DNA from: Pyxidicoccus caerfyrddinensis
GTDB lineage: Bacteria > Myxococcota > Myxococcia > Myxococcales > Myxococcaceae
Length of the DNA stretch: 64,000 bases
Reading direction: 5' to 3'
Assembly (NCBI RefSeq): GCF_010894405.1
Contig: NZ_JAAIYA010000028.1
Coordinates: forward strand, 62,001-126,000
Shown here: piece by piece, positions 34,623-42,689 of the stretch
How the letters are laid out: every line of letters begins with the position of its first letter
Numbering within the stretch: the first letter of the stretch is position 1
The notes under the pieces: generated by a model
Told to the model about the DNA's origin: nothing
Database searches by the model: none
Seen by the model: only the letters and a program-made list of their open reading frames with translations
Translations under genes and position numbers: made by a program

Positions 34623-35816
34623 ATGAAACGCCTGTTCCGCGCCTCCCGCCTCCTCGCACTGCTCACGGTCCTGGCGGTCCTGAACCCCGTGGGCTGCCTG
34701 TTGCTGGTGGCAGTGTTCTTCGCGCCGCCCTGGGCACCCTCGCTGGTGAATCTGCTCAAGGGCATCCTGCGGGAGTACAGCCTCCTGCTGCTGCTGCCGG
34801 TGCTCGTGTCCGCGCTGCTCACCGCCTCCGTGATTCAGTCCGGGAAGTGGGGCTGGCTGCGCTGGGGCTCGGCGGCCGCCGTGCTGCTCCTGCTCTACGC
34901 AGCGTTGATGCCCGCCGCCTCCTCGTGGTGGATGGCGCGGACCCACGGCATTTCACTCAGCCTCCGCGAGTACTTCCGCCCCCTCGTGGCACAACGGCCG
35001 CTCCCGAGTCAGACGGTGCGCTTCGCCACCGTCGACGGCGTCGAGCTGCAGGCCGACCTGTTCCTCCCCGACGCCCCGTCCTCCGCCGCCCGGCCCGCGG
35101 TGCTCTACGTCCACGGAGGAGGCTGGAGCGGAGGAGAGCGCGGCTACGCCCGTGCCTGGGCCGGCTTCCTCACTTCGCTGGGCTACCCGGTCATCAGCCT
35201 CGACTACCGGCTCTTCCCGCCCGCGGCCGGACTGAAGGCCCCGGGAGACCTCCAGTGCGGCATCGCCTGGGTGAAGGCCCACGCGGCCACCTACGGCATC
35301 GACCCGAACCAGCTCGTCCTGTTCGGCGAGTCCGCGGGCGGTCACCTCGCCACCCTCGTCGGCTACGCCACGGGCGACGCGCGGCTTCCCGCCTCCTGCG
35401 ACGCTCCAGACACGTCGGTGAAGGCAATCATCAGCTTCTACGCGCCCACCGACCTGGCCTCCCAAGCCGGGCACCGCGCGGGCTCGCGGCGGGTGCTGGA
35501 GGGCTTCACGGGTGTGCCCCTGGACGGGCACCGGGAGTTGTACGCGCTGCTCTCCCCGCTCACGCACGTCGGCCCGGGAAGCCCTCCCACGCTCCTCGTC
35601 CACGGAGGGGCGGACAGCGTGGTGCCGCTCCACGCCTCACAGGTGCTGGCCACCCGGCTCGCCCAGGCCGGCGTGCCGCACCAATTCTTCACGCTGCCGT
35701 ACGCGGAGCACGCCTTCGACGTCTGGGACGGCGGCTTCGGCCGCCAGCTCGCGCAGGCAGTGGTGGGGCGGTTCCTCCAGCAGTACGTGCCCGTCGGCGC
35801 CCGCCCCCACCCCTGA
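34623..35816 (+). CDS. Membrane-anchored alpha/beta hydrolase (BD-FAE/esterase type)
   Basis: A 397-residue protein. Three to four N-terminal membrane helices (LLALLTVLAVLNPVGCLLLV, LLLLLPVLVSALLTASVI, WGSAAAVLLLLYAALMPAA) are followed by an alpha/beta hydrolase. The oxyanion motif HGGGW begins at His164, the nucleophile is Ser237 in FGESAGGH, Asp331 is in GGADSVVP and His363 in YAEHAFD. This is the hormone-sensitive-lipase or BD-feruloyl-esterase-like set, usually acting on small acyl or carbohydrate esters. The catalytic domain could face either side of the membrane depending on helix number. Divergent from the M36 protease. Confidence 0.85.
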   Translation: MKRLFRASRLLALLTVLAVLNPVGCLLLVAVFFAPPWAPSLVNLLKGILREYSLLLLLPVLVSALLTASVIQSGKWGWLRWGSAAAVLLLLYAALMPAASSWWMARTHGISLSLREYFRPLVAQRPLPSQTVRFATVDGVELQADLFLPDAPSSAARPAVLYVHGGGWSGGERGYARAWAGFLTSLGYPVISLDYRLFPPAAGLKAPGDLQCGIAWVKAHAATYGIDPNQLVLFGESAGGHLATLVGYATGDARLPASCDAPDTSVKAIISFYAPTDLASQAGHRAGSRRVLEGFTGVPLDGHRELYALLSPLTHVGPGSPPTLLVHGGADSVVPLHASQVLATRLAQAGVPHQFFTLPYAEHAFDVWDGGFGRQLAQAVVGRFLQQYVPVGARPHP

Positions 35817-35817
35817 G

Positions 35818-36225
35818 TCAGGGCTCCACGGCGTGGACGCCGCCTTCCGCGTCCACGTCGAAGTGGAGGGAGCCCCGGTTGCTTCCCAGGACGAAGACGA
35901 CATAGCGCCCGCCGGGCTGGAGGTCCTTGGGCGCCTCCAGCACGGCGAAGCCCTGGAGCGTCTCGCCATAGGTGAACTGGCGGACGCTGGCCATGTCGCC
36001 AAACGGCTCGGCACGCACCTGCCAGAAGACCTGCCCCGCCCGGTCCACCACCTGCACGGTGTCGTAGTGGGGACGGTCCTCGTGCTCGGGGTCCTCCACC
36101 ACGAAGCGGGGGGACGGAAGCCGCTCGTCCCCGGACGCCAGCGACACCGCGATTCTCGGGCGGCAGGCGGCGAAGAGCAGGAGGGTGAAGCCGAGCAGCA
36201 GCGTGGCGGCGCGTGACGACCTCAT
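35818..36225 (-). CDS. Small lipoprotein
   Basis: A 135-residue lipoprotein (signal TLLLGFTLLLFAAC, lipobox Cys21). The mature part is beta-rich with DRAGQVFWQVRAEPFGD and PGGRYVVFVLGSNRG-SLHFDVD. No family recognised. It is the third gene of the regulator / metallopeptidase-like / lipoprotein operon, separated from the preceding stop by three bases. A 21-base segment of its coding sequence near the C-terminus occurs again at 34492-34512 in the neighbouring gap. Confidence 0.7.
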   Translation of the reverse strand: MRSSRAATLLLGFTLLLFAACRPRIAVSLASGDERLPSPRFVVEDPEHEDRPHYDTVQVVDRAGQVFWQVRAEPFGDMASVRQFTYGETLQGFAVLEAPKDLQPGGRYVVFVLGSNRGSLHFDVDAEGGVHAVEP

Positions 36226-36228
36226 GGG

Positions 36229-37806
36229 CTACGGGGCTCCCTGGCCCGCGCGAATCTGGGCGAGCGCGGAGTTGAGGTAGGCGGTGTAGTCCGTGCCGTT
36301 GTAGGTGAACGTCCCTCCGCTGGTGGGGTTGAAGAAGCCCGCGCGCTGGGCCTGCTGTAGGAGCTCGGCCTGCTGCTCGGGGTTGAGCTGGCTCCAGGAC
36401 TTGCCCTCCTTGATGCCCTTCTCGAACTCGTAGCCGTCCCCGACGTTCTGGGCCCACAGCGCCTCGCTCATGTAGTCCGTGCCGCCGTTCTGGTGCTGCC
36501 AGACGTGTGCGGACTCGTGCACCAGCAGGTCGGGCGTCAACGGCAGGTCGTCCGGCGGGATGTAGATGGTGTTGCCATGGGTGAAGGCCCGGCCGGAGAG
36601 GCTGAAGAGCCCCGAGTTGCCCTCCTTGATGCGCATGGACGAGTAGTCGATGCTGTCGCCGTAGACGGTGCGCAGGGTGGCGATTTCGTCGCTGCTGAGC
36701 TTGCGGCCCGGCGGCTCCACGCCAATCAGCGTCTGGATGGCACTGAGGGCCCGGCCGCCCATCATCAGCAGCGCGTCGGCGGGCGTCTGGACGAACGTCT
36801 TCACCAGACCCAGGCCCATCTGTTTGAACCCCTCGCCGAACTTCCCCTGGAAGAGCTTGCCCACGCCTCCGAAGAAGGTGCCGAGCCCCTCACCGACGTT
36901 GCGGAACGCGCCCACCACGGTGTTGAGCGCGCCCGTGGCCAGGCCGCGGACGCCGTCGAACAGGCGCACGCCGACCCACTTCGCCGCGCTGCCCACGGCC
37001 TTCGCCGCGCCGCCAATGGCGCTGCCCACGGCCTTCGCGGCACTGCCCACGGCGCTGCCCACGGCCTTCGCGGCACCGCCCACGGCGTTGCCGACGGCCG
37101 ACGCCGCACTGCTGATGGCGCCCCCGACCGCCTTCACGGCGCCGCCCACGGCCTTCGCCGCGGCCTTGAAGGGGTTCCAGAACTCGACCTGCTTCGCCTT
37201 GCCGTCGACGTAGATGGTGCCCTTGTCGTTCTCGGCGCGAATCTCCGCCACCTGCGAGGGCGTCAGCTTCTCGCCGGAGAGCACGCGGCGGAACAGCTCG
37301 CCCTCGTCACCCGCCGAGTCCTTGGAGTTGAGCTTCGTGTCGAGGTGGTGGCCCGCCTCCTCCACATAGGTCGACGCGGCCAGCGCGGGGTCCAGGTCCT
37401 GGTTGATGTACACCGTGCCGGACTCGGCGTCGTAGGCGCCGTTGGCCCCGTTCAGCTGGTCGGCGGGCACCTGCTTCACCGGAGGCAGCCAGCTGAAGTC
37501 TCCGGCCTGCGCCTTCTGCCGGTACTGCTCGGCCTGGACGGCGTTGTAGCCGTCGCCGAACACCGTGCGCATGGTGTCGTGGAACTTCTTCTTGTCGGAG
37601 GCCAGCGCGCCGAACTCGCGCCGGAACTCGGACTGCACGTCGGGCTTCGGGCGGGCGAACTCACTCACCGTCGAGAAGCCGGCCCTGCGCGCCGTCGCCT
37701 CGCCCGCGGGCCGGGGCGAACCCTCCGCCCTCTTCCCCAAGAGCTCCTTCCCGGGCTCATCGGGCCTGCGTGGTGTCTGCGTCGGTATCCTGGATTGAAT
37801 CTTCAT
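36229..37806 (-). CDS. Double metallopeptidase-like protein with glycine-zipper repeat region (DUF4157-like)
   Basis: A 525-residue protein with three parts. Residues about 85 to 210 hold a first zinc-like motif EEAGHHLD (Glu150, His153, His154, Asp156) followed by SAGDEGELF, seen in uncharacterised calcium/zinc peptidase-like domains. Residues about 215 to 280 are a repeat of KAVGSAVGSAAKAVGSAIG type, strongly amphipathic with many GxxxG or small-x-x-small steps. The C-terminal part has HESAHVWQHQNGG (His430, Glu431, His434), the HExxH-x-x-Q signature of DUF4157-type peptidases. No signal peptide. DUF4157 domains are known from contractile-injection-system cargo; that connection is an inference here. 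Second gene in the regulator operon. Confidence 0.65.
   Translation of the reverse strand: MKIQSRIPTQTPRRPDEPGKELLGKRAEGSPRPAGEATARRAGFSTVSEFARPKPDVQSEFRREFGALASDKKKFHDTMRTVFGDGYNAVQAEQYRQKAQAGDFSWLPPVKQVPADQLNGANGAYDAESGTVYINQDLDPALAASTYVEEAGHHLDTKLNSKDSAGDEGELFRRVLSGEKLTPSQVAEIRAENDKGTIYVDGKAKQVEFWNPFKAAAKAVGGAVKAVGGAISSAASAVGNAVGGAAKAVGSAVGSAAKAVGSAIGGAAKAVGSAAKWVGVRLFDGVRGLATGALNTVVGAFRNVGEGLGTFFGGVGKLFQGKFGEGFKQMGLGLVKTFVQTPADALLMMGGRALSAIQTLIGVEPPGRKLSSDEIATLRTVYGDSIDYSSMRIKEGNSGLFSLSGRAFTHGNTIYIPPDDLPLTPDLLVHESAHVWQHQNGGTDYMSEALWAQNVGDGYEFEKGIKEGKSWSQLNPEQQAELLQQAQRAGFFNPTSGGTFTYNGTDYTAYLNSALAQIRAGQGAP
36970..37160 (-). repeat. Glycine-zipper-like protein repeat region
   Basis: About 64 codons of near-periodic 11- to 22-residue units (AVGSAVGSAAK, AVGGAAK) inside the metallopeptidase-like gene. 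At DNA level GCCCACGGCCTTCG recurs at least six times. Likely a membrane-inserting or coiled segment. Confidence 0.75.
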
Positions 37807-37811
37807 TTCGA

Positions 37812-38807
37812 CTACCCCCCTTTTCGAGACTTTCCCATTCTACTGTGAGTGCGTGTTCCCGAGTCCAGTACCTGGCGGCTCGCGGGTGGTTCGAGCAACA
37901 CAGCAAGGCCGTCGAGGAGCCGCTGCATCCCGAACTCGAAGAGGGTGCCGAGGTTGAAGACGAGGTTCCGCTCCGCGGAGACGCGGGCAAGCATGGGGAA
38001 GTGGCCCTCCTGGATGATGCGGGCCATCGCCGCGTCCTGGGACTCGATCCACTCCTCACTCGTGAGACCGGTCTCCGCCTCGGCTTCGTTCTCTGCTTCG
38101 AGCTCGATGGCGGTGCCTCGCACGAAGCCCACCGCCGTGACGTACACGTGCAGCATGGTGTTCATGTCGAGCCCGAGGCCATCCACCGCGCCCAGCGCCC
38201 ACTCGGCGTGGGCCATTCCGCCCGGAATGAGCTGGGGACGGGACAAGGAGATGACTCGCGGCAGCCACGGGTGCCGACGGTAGAGCGCCCACTGCAGCCG
38301 CATCATCAGCTCCAGCCGGGCCCTCCAGCCGGGAGGAGGCTCTCGCGGAAACCCGGCCTCGGCCATCGCCGCGTCGGCCATCAGCAGGACCAGCTCCTCC
38401 TTGCCGGGCACATGGCGGTACAGCGACATGGTGGGCACGCCCAGCCGGGTCGCGACGGTCCGCATCGACAAGGCCGCAATCCCCTGCGCATCAGCGATGC
38501 CCATCGCGGCGCGGACGATGCGCTCGCGCGTGAGGCTCGCGTCGGCTTCGACGGACGGGCGGCGCCGGGGGGACGGTGCCGCGGGCCCGGCCGGTGCCAC
38601 CACGGTGCCGACGCGGGGAATGGCGCGGGTGAGTCCTTCCCTGCCCAGTGCGTCGAGCGCCCTGGCGGCGGTCGCCAGCGCGACGCCCCACTCCTTCGCC
38701 ACCTGCCGCGTCGAGGGCACCCTCGCGCCCGGGCGAAGCTCGCCGGCCGCGATGCGGCGCCGCAACTCAGTGACGATTCGGACGGAGGGCGGGTCGGCTC
38801 GGCTCAT
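37812..38807 (-). CDS. GntR-TetR hybrid transcriptional regulator
   Basis: A 331-residue regulator fusing two DNA-binding domains. Residues 1 to 70 are a GntR winged helix (VRIVTELRRRIAAGELRPGA, VPSTRQVAKEWGVALATAARAL). Residues 90 to 140 are a TetR helix-turn-helix (ERIVRAAMGIADAQGIAALS, TRLGVPTMSLYRHVPGKEEL), followed by a TetR_C ligand domain. Such hybrids in actinobacteria and myxobacteria often repress adjacent oxidoreductase or efflux genes. A strong site GAAGGAGA precedes the ATG. Perfect palindromes sit at 38824-38837 and 38879-38890 in the divergent promoter, so autorepression and control of the FAD monooxygenase at 39022 are likely. It heads an operon with the metallopeptidase-like and lipoprotein genes. 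Confidence 0.85.
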   Translation of the reverse strand: MSRADPPSVRIVTELRRRIAAGELRPGARVPSTRQVAKEWGVALATAARALDALGREGLTRAIPRVGTVVAPAGPAAPSPRRRPSVEADASLTRERIVRAAMGIADAQGIAALSMRTVATRLGVPTMSLYRHVPGKEELVLLMADAAMAEAGFPREPPPGWRARLELMMRLQWALYRRHPWLPRVISLSRPQLIPGGMAHAEWALGAVDGLGLDMNTMLHVYVTAVGFVRGTAIELEAENEAEAETGLTSEEWIESQDAAMARIIQEGHFPMLARVSAERNLVFNLGTLFEFGMQRLLDGLAVLLEPPASRQVLDSGTRTHSRMGKSRKGG

Positions 38808-38823
38808 CGGTGTCTCCTTCGCG

Positions 38824-38837
38824 CTGTACTAGTACAG
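38824..38837. promoter_or_regulatory. Palindromic operator 1
   Basis: CTGTACTAGTACAG, a perfect 14-base palindrome, 17 bases upstream of the regulator start codon and just ahead of its ribosome site. Confidence 0.7.
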
Positions 38838-38878
38838 CTGCCCCCGTCGCGGCAGCGGGCCCCGGAGGAAGGCTCGCG

Positions 38879-38890
38879 TGTACTAGTACA
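38879..38890. promoter_or_regulatory. Palindromic operator 2
   Basis: TGTACTAGTACA, a perfect 12-base palindrome identical in core to operator 1, centre-to-centre spacing 54 bases (about five helical turns). Same-face binding of two repressor dimers is plausible. Confidence 0.7.
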
Positions 38891-38950
38891 GATGACGCCT
38901 CACACCCGTCAATTTGCATTGGGGAGATGCGGGCGCTATGGCTTGCCCAC

Positions 38951-38975
38951 CTGACGCGTACACCGTACGCATCAG
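38951..38975. promoter_or_regulatory. Inverted repeat in the monooxygenase promoter, shared with the peptide-operon promoter
   Basis: Contains GCGTAC-ACC-GTACGC (38955-38969), a perfect 6-bp dyad; overlapping dyads (TACGCA and TGCGTA) follow. It matches 21 of 25 bases of 46456-46480. It lies 47 bases before the monooxygenase start, where a promoter is expected. Confidence 0.45.
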
Positions 38976-39021
38976 TTGCGTACGGCGTACCGAGACGCCA
39001 GGACATTCCAGGAGAGTCCCC

Positions 39022-40146
39022 ATGAAGACCCAGAACATCCTCATCTCCGGCGCGAGCGTCGCCGGGCCAGCGCTGGCGTACTGGCTGCACCGCCACGGCT
39101 TCCACGTCACCGTGGTGGAGCGAGCGCCGAGCCTGCGCGGAGGAGGACAGGCCATCGACGTCCGCGGCGCCGCGCTCACCGTCATCGAGCGGATGGGGCT
39201 CCTCGCCGAGGTCCGGGAGGCGCACACCCGGATGCGGGGCATGTCCTTCGTGGACAGCGAGGGCAACACCCTGATGTCCACCACCGAGGAGACGCTCACG
39301 GGCGGGCCCACCGACAGCGAGGACGTCGAGCTGATGCGCGACGACCTCGCGCACATCCTCCACCGGGCGACGTGCGACGACGTCGAGTACCGCTTCGGCG
39401 ACTCCCTCACCTCACTCACGCAGGATGACGGCGGCATCCACGTCACCTTCGAGCGCGGCCAGCCCCGCACCTTCGACCTGGTGGTGGGCGCGGACGGACT
39501 GCACTCCCAGGTGCGCGCGCTCGTCTTCGGCGAGGAGGCGCGCTTCATCCAGCATCTCGGCATGAGCCTGTCGGTCTTCACCGCGCCCAACCACCTGGGG
39601 CTGGACCACTGGCAGGTGTTCCACCAGGTGCCTGGGAAGCTGGTCGGCGTCTACAGCGCCCGGCGGAACACCGAGGCGCGGGTGATGTTCGGCTTCGGCT
39701 CCCCGCCGCTGGACTTCGACCGCCGCGACACCGCACGGCAGAAGCAATTCATAGCGGACCAGTTCGCGGACATGGGCTGGGAGACACCCCGGCTGCTGAA
39801 GGCCATGTGGGACGCGCCCGACTTCTACTTCGACTCCATGAGCCAGATTCACCTGGAGCGCTGGTGGAGCGGCCGCACGGTGCTCGTCGGGGACGCGGGC
39901 TACTGCGGCTCACCCATGACGGGCCAGGGGACGAGCATGGCGCTGGTGGGGGCGTACGTGCTGGCCGGAGAGCTGAAGGCCGCGGCCGGGGACTTCCGCA
40001 CGGCGCTGCCCGCCTACGAGCAGCGGCTGCGCGGCTTCGTCCAGCGAAACCAGCAGCTCGCGTCGCCGGACATGAAGGGCCCGCCGCCCCGGGAGCGGGT
40101 GGTGGAAGCGGCCAACGCCATCACCCTCGTGGACTACCGGAGCTGA
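39022..40146 (+). CDS. FAD-dependent monooxygenase (UbiH/TetX-like)
   Basis: A 374-residue class A flavoprotein monooxygenase, start ATG at 39022 with GGAGAG upstream. The dinucleotide-binding motif is NILISGASVAGPALAYWLHR, a variant of GxGxxG with Ser/Ala, the DG motif is DLVVGADGLHSQVR, and the GD motif is VLVGDAGYCGSPMTGQGTS. Related enzymes hydroxylate aromatic polyketides, phenols or tetracyclines (TetX-like). Divergent from the GntR-TetR regulator with two palindromic operators between them, so a substrate-inducible detoxification or tailoring reaction is likely. Substrate unknown. Cytosolic. Confidence 0.88.
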   Translation: MKTQNILISGASVAGPALAYWLHRHGFHVTVVERAPSLRGGGQAIDVRGAALTVIERMGLLAEVREAHTRMRGMSFVDSEGNTLMSTTEETLTGGPTDSEDVELMRDDLAHILHRATCDDVEYRFGDSLTSLTQDDGGIHVTFERGQPRTFDLVVGADGLHSQVRALVFGEEARFIQHLGMSLSVFTAPNHLGLDHWQVFHQVPGKLVGVYSARRNTEARVMFGFGSPPLDFDRRDTARQKQFIADQFADMGWETPRLLKAMWDAPDFYFDSMSQIHLERWWSGRTVLVGDAGYCGSPMTGQGTSMALVGAYVLAGELKAAAGDFRTALPAYEQRLRGFVQRNQQLASPDMKGPPPRERVVEAANAITLVDYRS

Positions 40147-40155
40147 CGGCGGGCC

Positions 40156-41973
40156 CTACTGCCGCCACGCGGCGGGCACGCGCTTCTCGGTGGCGTACTG
40201 CTCCAGGTCCGCGAGCTGTCCCTGGGCGAGCTTCAGCTCCACCTCCACCTCCCAGCGGCGCTTGGTGGAGGGGCCTCCCGCGGCCTCGGCCTCCAGCAGC
40301 TTGCGCTTCTCCTCCTCCAGCGTGGCGATGCGGGCCCGCGCCCGGCTGAAGTTGTTGCGCCACTCGTCGGCCGCCTGCAGCGAGCGGTTCGCCTCCTCAC
40401 GCCGCTGCCACAGGGACTGCTGCCACATCTGGATGCCGCCCTTGTTGCGCTTCCACTCCTCACGCGAGGCGTGGAAGTCCTTCATCGGGAAGTCGAAGCG
40501 CTCGGCGTCCTTGCCCGCGCCCTCCAGCTTCAGCGAGGCATTCCCCGCCCCGGTGAGCGAGCAGTCCTCCACCGGCAGCCGCGCCGCGCCCACGTGGATG
40601 CCCTCCGACAGCCCTCGCGCCGCGAACCAGCGCAGGCGCCGCGAGTCCTCCGCCGCGGACATCGTGTCGCGCACCGGCCGCCAGTACTCGAAGTCCACCG
40701 TCAGCGAGCACGTCTTCCCCTCGGACTCCAGCTCCATCCGGCGCAATACGCGGCGCGGGGGCGCGTCGAAGCGCTCGATGAGCAGCGCCACCAGGCCCAG
40801 CTGCTCGACGTGGCGGACCGACAGGAGCACCGGCTCCGCCGTCTCCTGCTGGTAGCGCTGGATTTCCCGCTGCTCGTCACGCGCCACCCGCGCCAGCAGC
40901 GCGTCCCAGCGCGCCGTCGACTCGGGCGTGGTGGGAACGGTGATGAGCTTGCTGGCATACGGAATGGGCAGCGCCAGCCCCATGCCGTCCGCGTCGTTGA
41001 CCTTCATGGAGACGACGCCCACCACCTCGCCGCGCCCGTTGAGCAGCGGCCCGCCGCTGTTGCCGGGATTCACCGACGCGTTGAACTGCACGTAGCCGTT
41101 GCCCAGGTACTCGCGGCCCACGAAGCCCACCTTCCCCTCGTGCACGGTGAAGTCCAGCCCCTTGGGGCTGCCGATGAAGACGAGCCTGTCTCCCGGCTCC
41201 AGGCGCGTGACGTCGCCCACCTTCAGCGGCGCCGCCTTGGCCCCCACCACGCGCACGGTGGCGAGGTCCAGGTCCACGTCGGTCTTCAGCGTCTCCCCGA
41301 GGAGCTGGCGCCCGTCCGGCAGCATCACCGTCATCATCTTCCCGGCCGGGCAGACCACGTGCTCATTGGTCAGCACCAGCTCCGCGTCCACGAAGAAGCC
41401 GGAGCCCGTCTTGCCCTCGCACCGCAGGCTCACCGTGCTCGGCGAGGCGAGCCGGGCGATGTCCTGCGTGGAGAGGGCCGCTTCCTCGGCGGCCTTCACG
41501 GCCTCCTGCGCGGAGGTGCCCGGGTCCAAGCCGGAGAGCTGCCGAAGCATGGGCGAGCGGGTCCCCCACGCGCCGAACGCAACACCGCCCAGCACGAGGA
41601 CGCCGAGCGCCGCGGCGAGGGCGGCTCGCGATGAGCGCCGGGGCGTGGCCTCGGGCACCTCCGAGGGCTGGAGGTACGCGTCGGCGCCATGCGTGGAGAG
41701 CACCGCCAGGAGCTTCTGCGCGAAGACACTGGAGACGCCGCGTGCCACGCGGTTGCCCGGAATCGCCAGCACCACCCGGGCCTCGGAGAACGAGGGCGCC
41801 GGAGGGCCGAGCAGGGCCAGCGCTCTCGCGAGCCCGAAGCGCTGACGCTCGTCCCCCACGGCACCCTTCAACACCACGTCCATCAGGAGGCTGGCACCAC
41901 AGACGCAGCGCGCACGCTCCCCCGCATCCGGCGCACCGCACCGGAGGCACCTCACCTCGACCGATTCCGACAT
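40156..41973 (-). CDS. Membrane-anchored HtrA/trypsin-like protease with zinc ribbon and coiled-coil tail
   Basis: A 605-residue protein; I start at the ATG at 41973, which gives an N-terminal zinc ribbon (CLRCGAPDAGERARCVCG). A membrane helix follows (LAAALGVLVLGGVAFGAW, about 118 to 136). The trypsin-like domain has His205 in LTNEHVV, Asp236 in DVDLDLATV and Ser306 in NPGNSGGPL. No PDZ is obvious; the C-terminal 250 residues form a beta domain and then a coiled coil (EEKRKLLEAEAAGG). The layout puts the zinc ribbon in the cytoplasm and the protease in the periplasm. Possible role: envelope quality control or regulated proteolysis. Convergent to the monooxygenase gene. Confidence 0.85.
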   Translation of the reverse strand: MSESVEVRCLRCGAPDAGERARCVCGASLLMDVVLKGAVGDERQRFGLARALALLGPPAPSFSEARVVLAIPGNRVARGVSSVFAQKLLAVLSTHGADAYLQPSEVPEATPRRSSRAALAAALGVLVLGGVAFGAWGTRSPMLRQLSGLDPGTSAQEAVKAAEEAALSTQDIARLASPSTVSLRCEGKTGSGFFVDAELVLTNEHVVCPAGKMMTVMLPDGRQLLGETLKTDVDLDLATVRVVGAKAAPLKVGDVTRLEPGDRLVFIGSPKGLDFTVHEGKVGFVGREYLGNGYVQFNASVNPGNSGGPLLNGRGEVVGVVSMKVNDADGMGLALPIPYASKLITVPTTPESTARWDALLARVARDEQREIQRYQQETAEPVLLSVRHVEQLGLVALLIERFDAPPRRVLRRMELESEGKTCSLTVDFEYWRPVRDTMSAAEDSRRLRWFAARGLSEGIHVGAARLPVEDCSLTGAGNASLKLEGAGKDAERFDFPMKDFHASREEWKRNKGGIQMWQQSLWQRREEANRSLQAADEWRNNFSRARARIATLEEEKRKLLEAEAAGGPSTKRRWEVEVELKLAQGQLADLEQYATEKRVPAAWRQ

Positions 41974-42052
41974 CTTCGCAATGTCCCCGCTGCCACCTGC
42001 TCCGCGCCGCCGCGTCAGGTCCGTGAGAGACCATACCGCGCCAGCGGTCCCC

Positions 42053-42091
42053 CCGGCAGGGATTGCCGGCCCATGCGGCAAGACCTGCCGG
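42053..42091. other. Imperfect long hairpin in the divergent gap
   Basis: CCGGCAGG (42053-42060) pairs with CCTGCCGG (42084-42091); inside, TTGCC pairs with GGCAA across a 9-base loop. It sits in the 245-base gap between the HtrA-like gene and the lipoprotein gene, so it would be in one or both 5' leaders, or act as an operator. Confidence 0.35.
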
Positions 42092-42218
42092 CCATTCCAG
42101 GCAATGCCTGCCTGCCCGGCTCCTCCTTCCCAGTGGCGCCGTGTCGTCCACCCGCTGGCATGTGCCGTGCTCTGCGCCAGCGCCAGCAAGTGAATCATCA
42201 CCTGCCCTGGAGGCCACG

Positions 42219-42569
42219 ATGAAGCGAGTCATGATTGCGATGTGCGCTGCCACCACGCTGCTGGTCGGGTGCGGCGTGGATAACGAGGACGCCGAGGTCG
42301 CCACCGCCGAGGTGGACACCGTCACCCAGCCCATCCTGCTGGGGACCACCATCGACCAGTGCAGCTCGGTGCTGAAGGTGCTCAACAGCAGCGGCTCGTA
42401 CGTCACCATTCCTCGCGGAACGACGACGCGCGTGTACGTGTCCGACAACCGCTTCCGCTGGCTGTGTGGGAGCTCGACGGAATACACGACGTGCGACGTG
42501 GGGACGACGTACGTCGACGTGTATCACTCGACGACGTCGCGGCAGATCACCTGGTACTGCAAGGCCTGA
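42219..42569 (+). CDS. Small Cys-containing lipoprotein
   Basis: A 116-residue lipoprotein (MKRVMIAMCAATTLLVGC) starting at the ATG at 42219 behind GGAGG. The mature part is rich in Ser and Thr and has four Cys (near QCSSV, WLCGSS, TTCDVG, WYCKA) likely forming two disulfides. It resembles short SH3-like or beta-sandwich secreted proteins. Family not recognised. Monocistronic, followed by a strong terminator. Confidence 0.75.
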   Translation: MKRVMIAMCAATTLLVGCGVDNEDAEVATAEVDTVTQPILLGTTIDQCSSVLKVLNSSGSYVTIPRGTTTRVYVSDNRFRWLCGSSTEYTTCDVGTTYVDVYHSTTSRQITWYCKA

Positions 42570-42651
42570 GCGGCCGCTCCAGCGTGGATGCGTGAGCACT
42601 GCCGCATCACACCTGCCCATCGCGCAAGGACAGACATGCCGCCCGCGCGTC

Positions 42652-42678
42652 GGGTCCCCGGCCGGTCGCCGGGGACCC
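42652..42678. terminator. Bidirectional hairpin terminator
   Basis: GGGTCCCCGG (42652-42661) pairs perfectly with CCGGGGACCC (42669-42678), 7-base loop, between convergent genes (lipoprotein ending at 42569 and the protease ending at 42690). Confidence 0.7.
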
Positions 42679-42689
42679 TGGGCCCGTGC

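Noticed and set aside
36970..37160. Possible CRISPR-like direct repeats
   Set aside because: Repeats are inside a coding frame, imperfect and without unique spacers.
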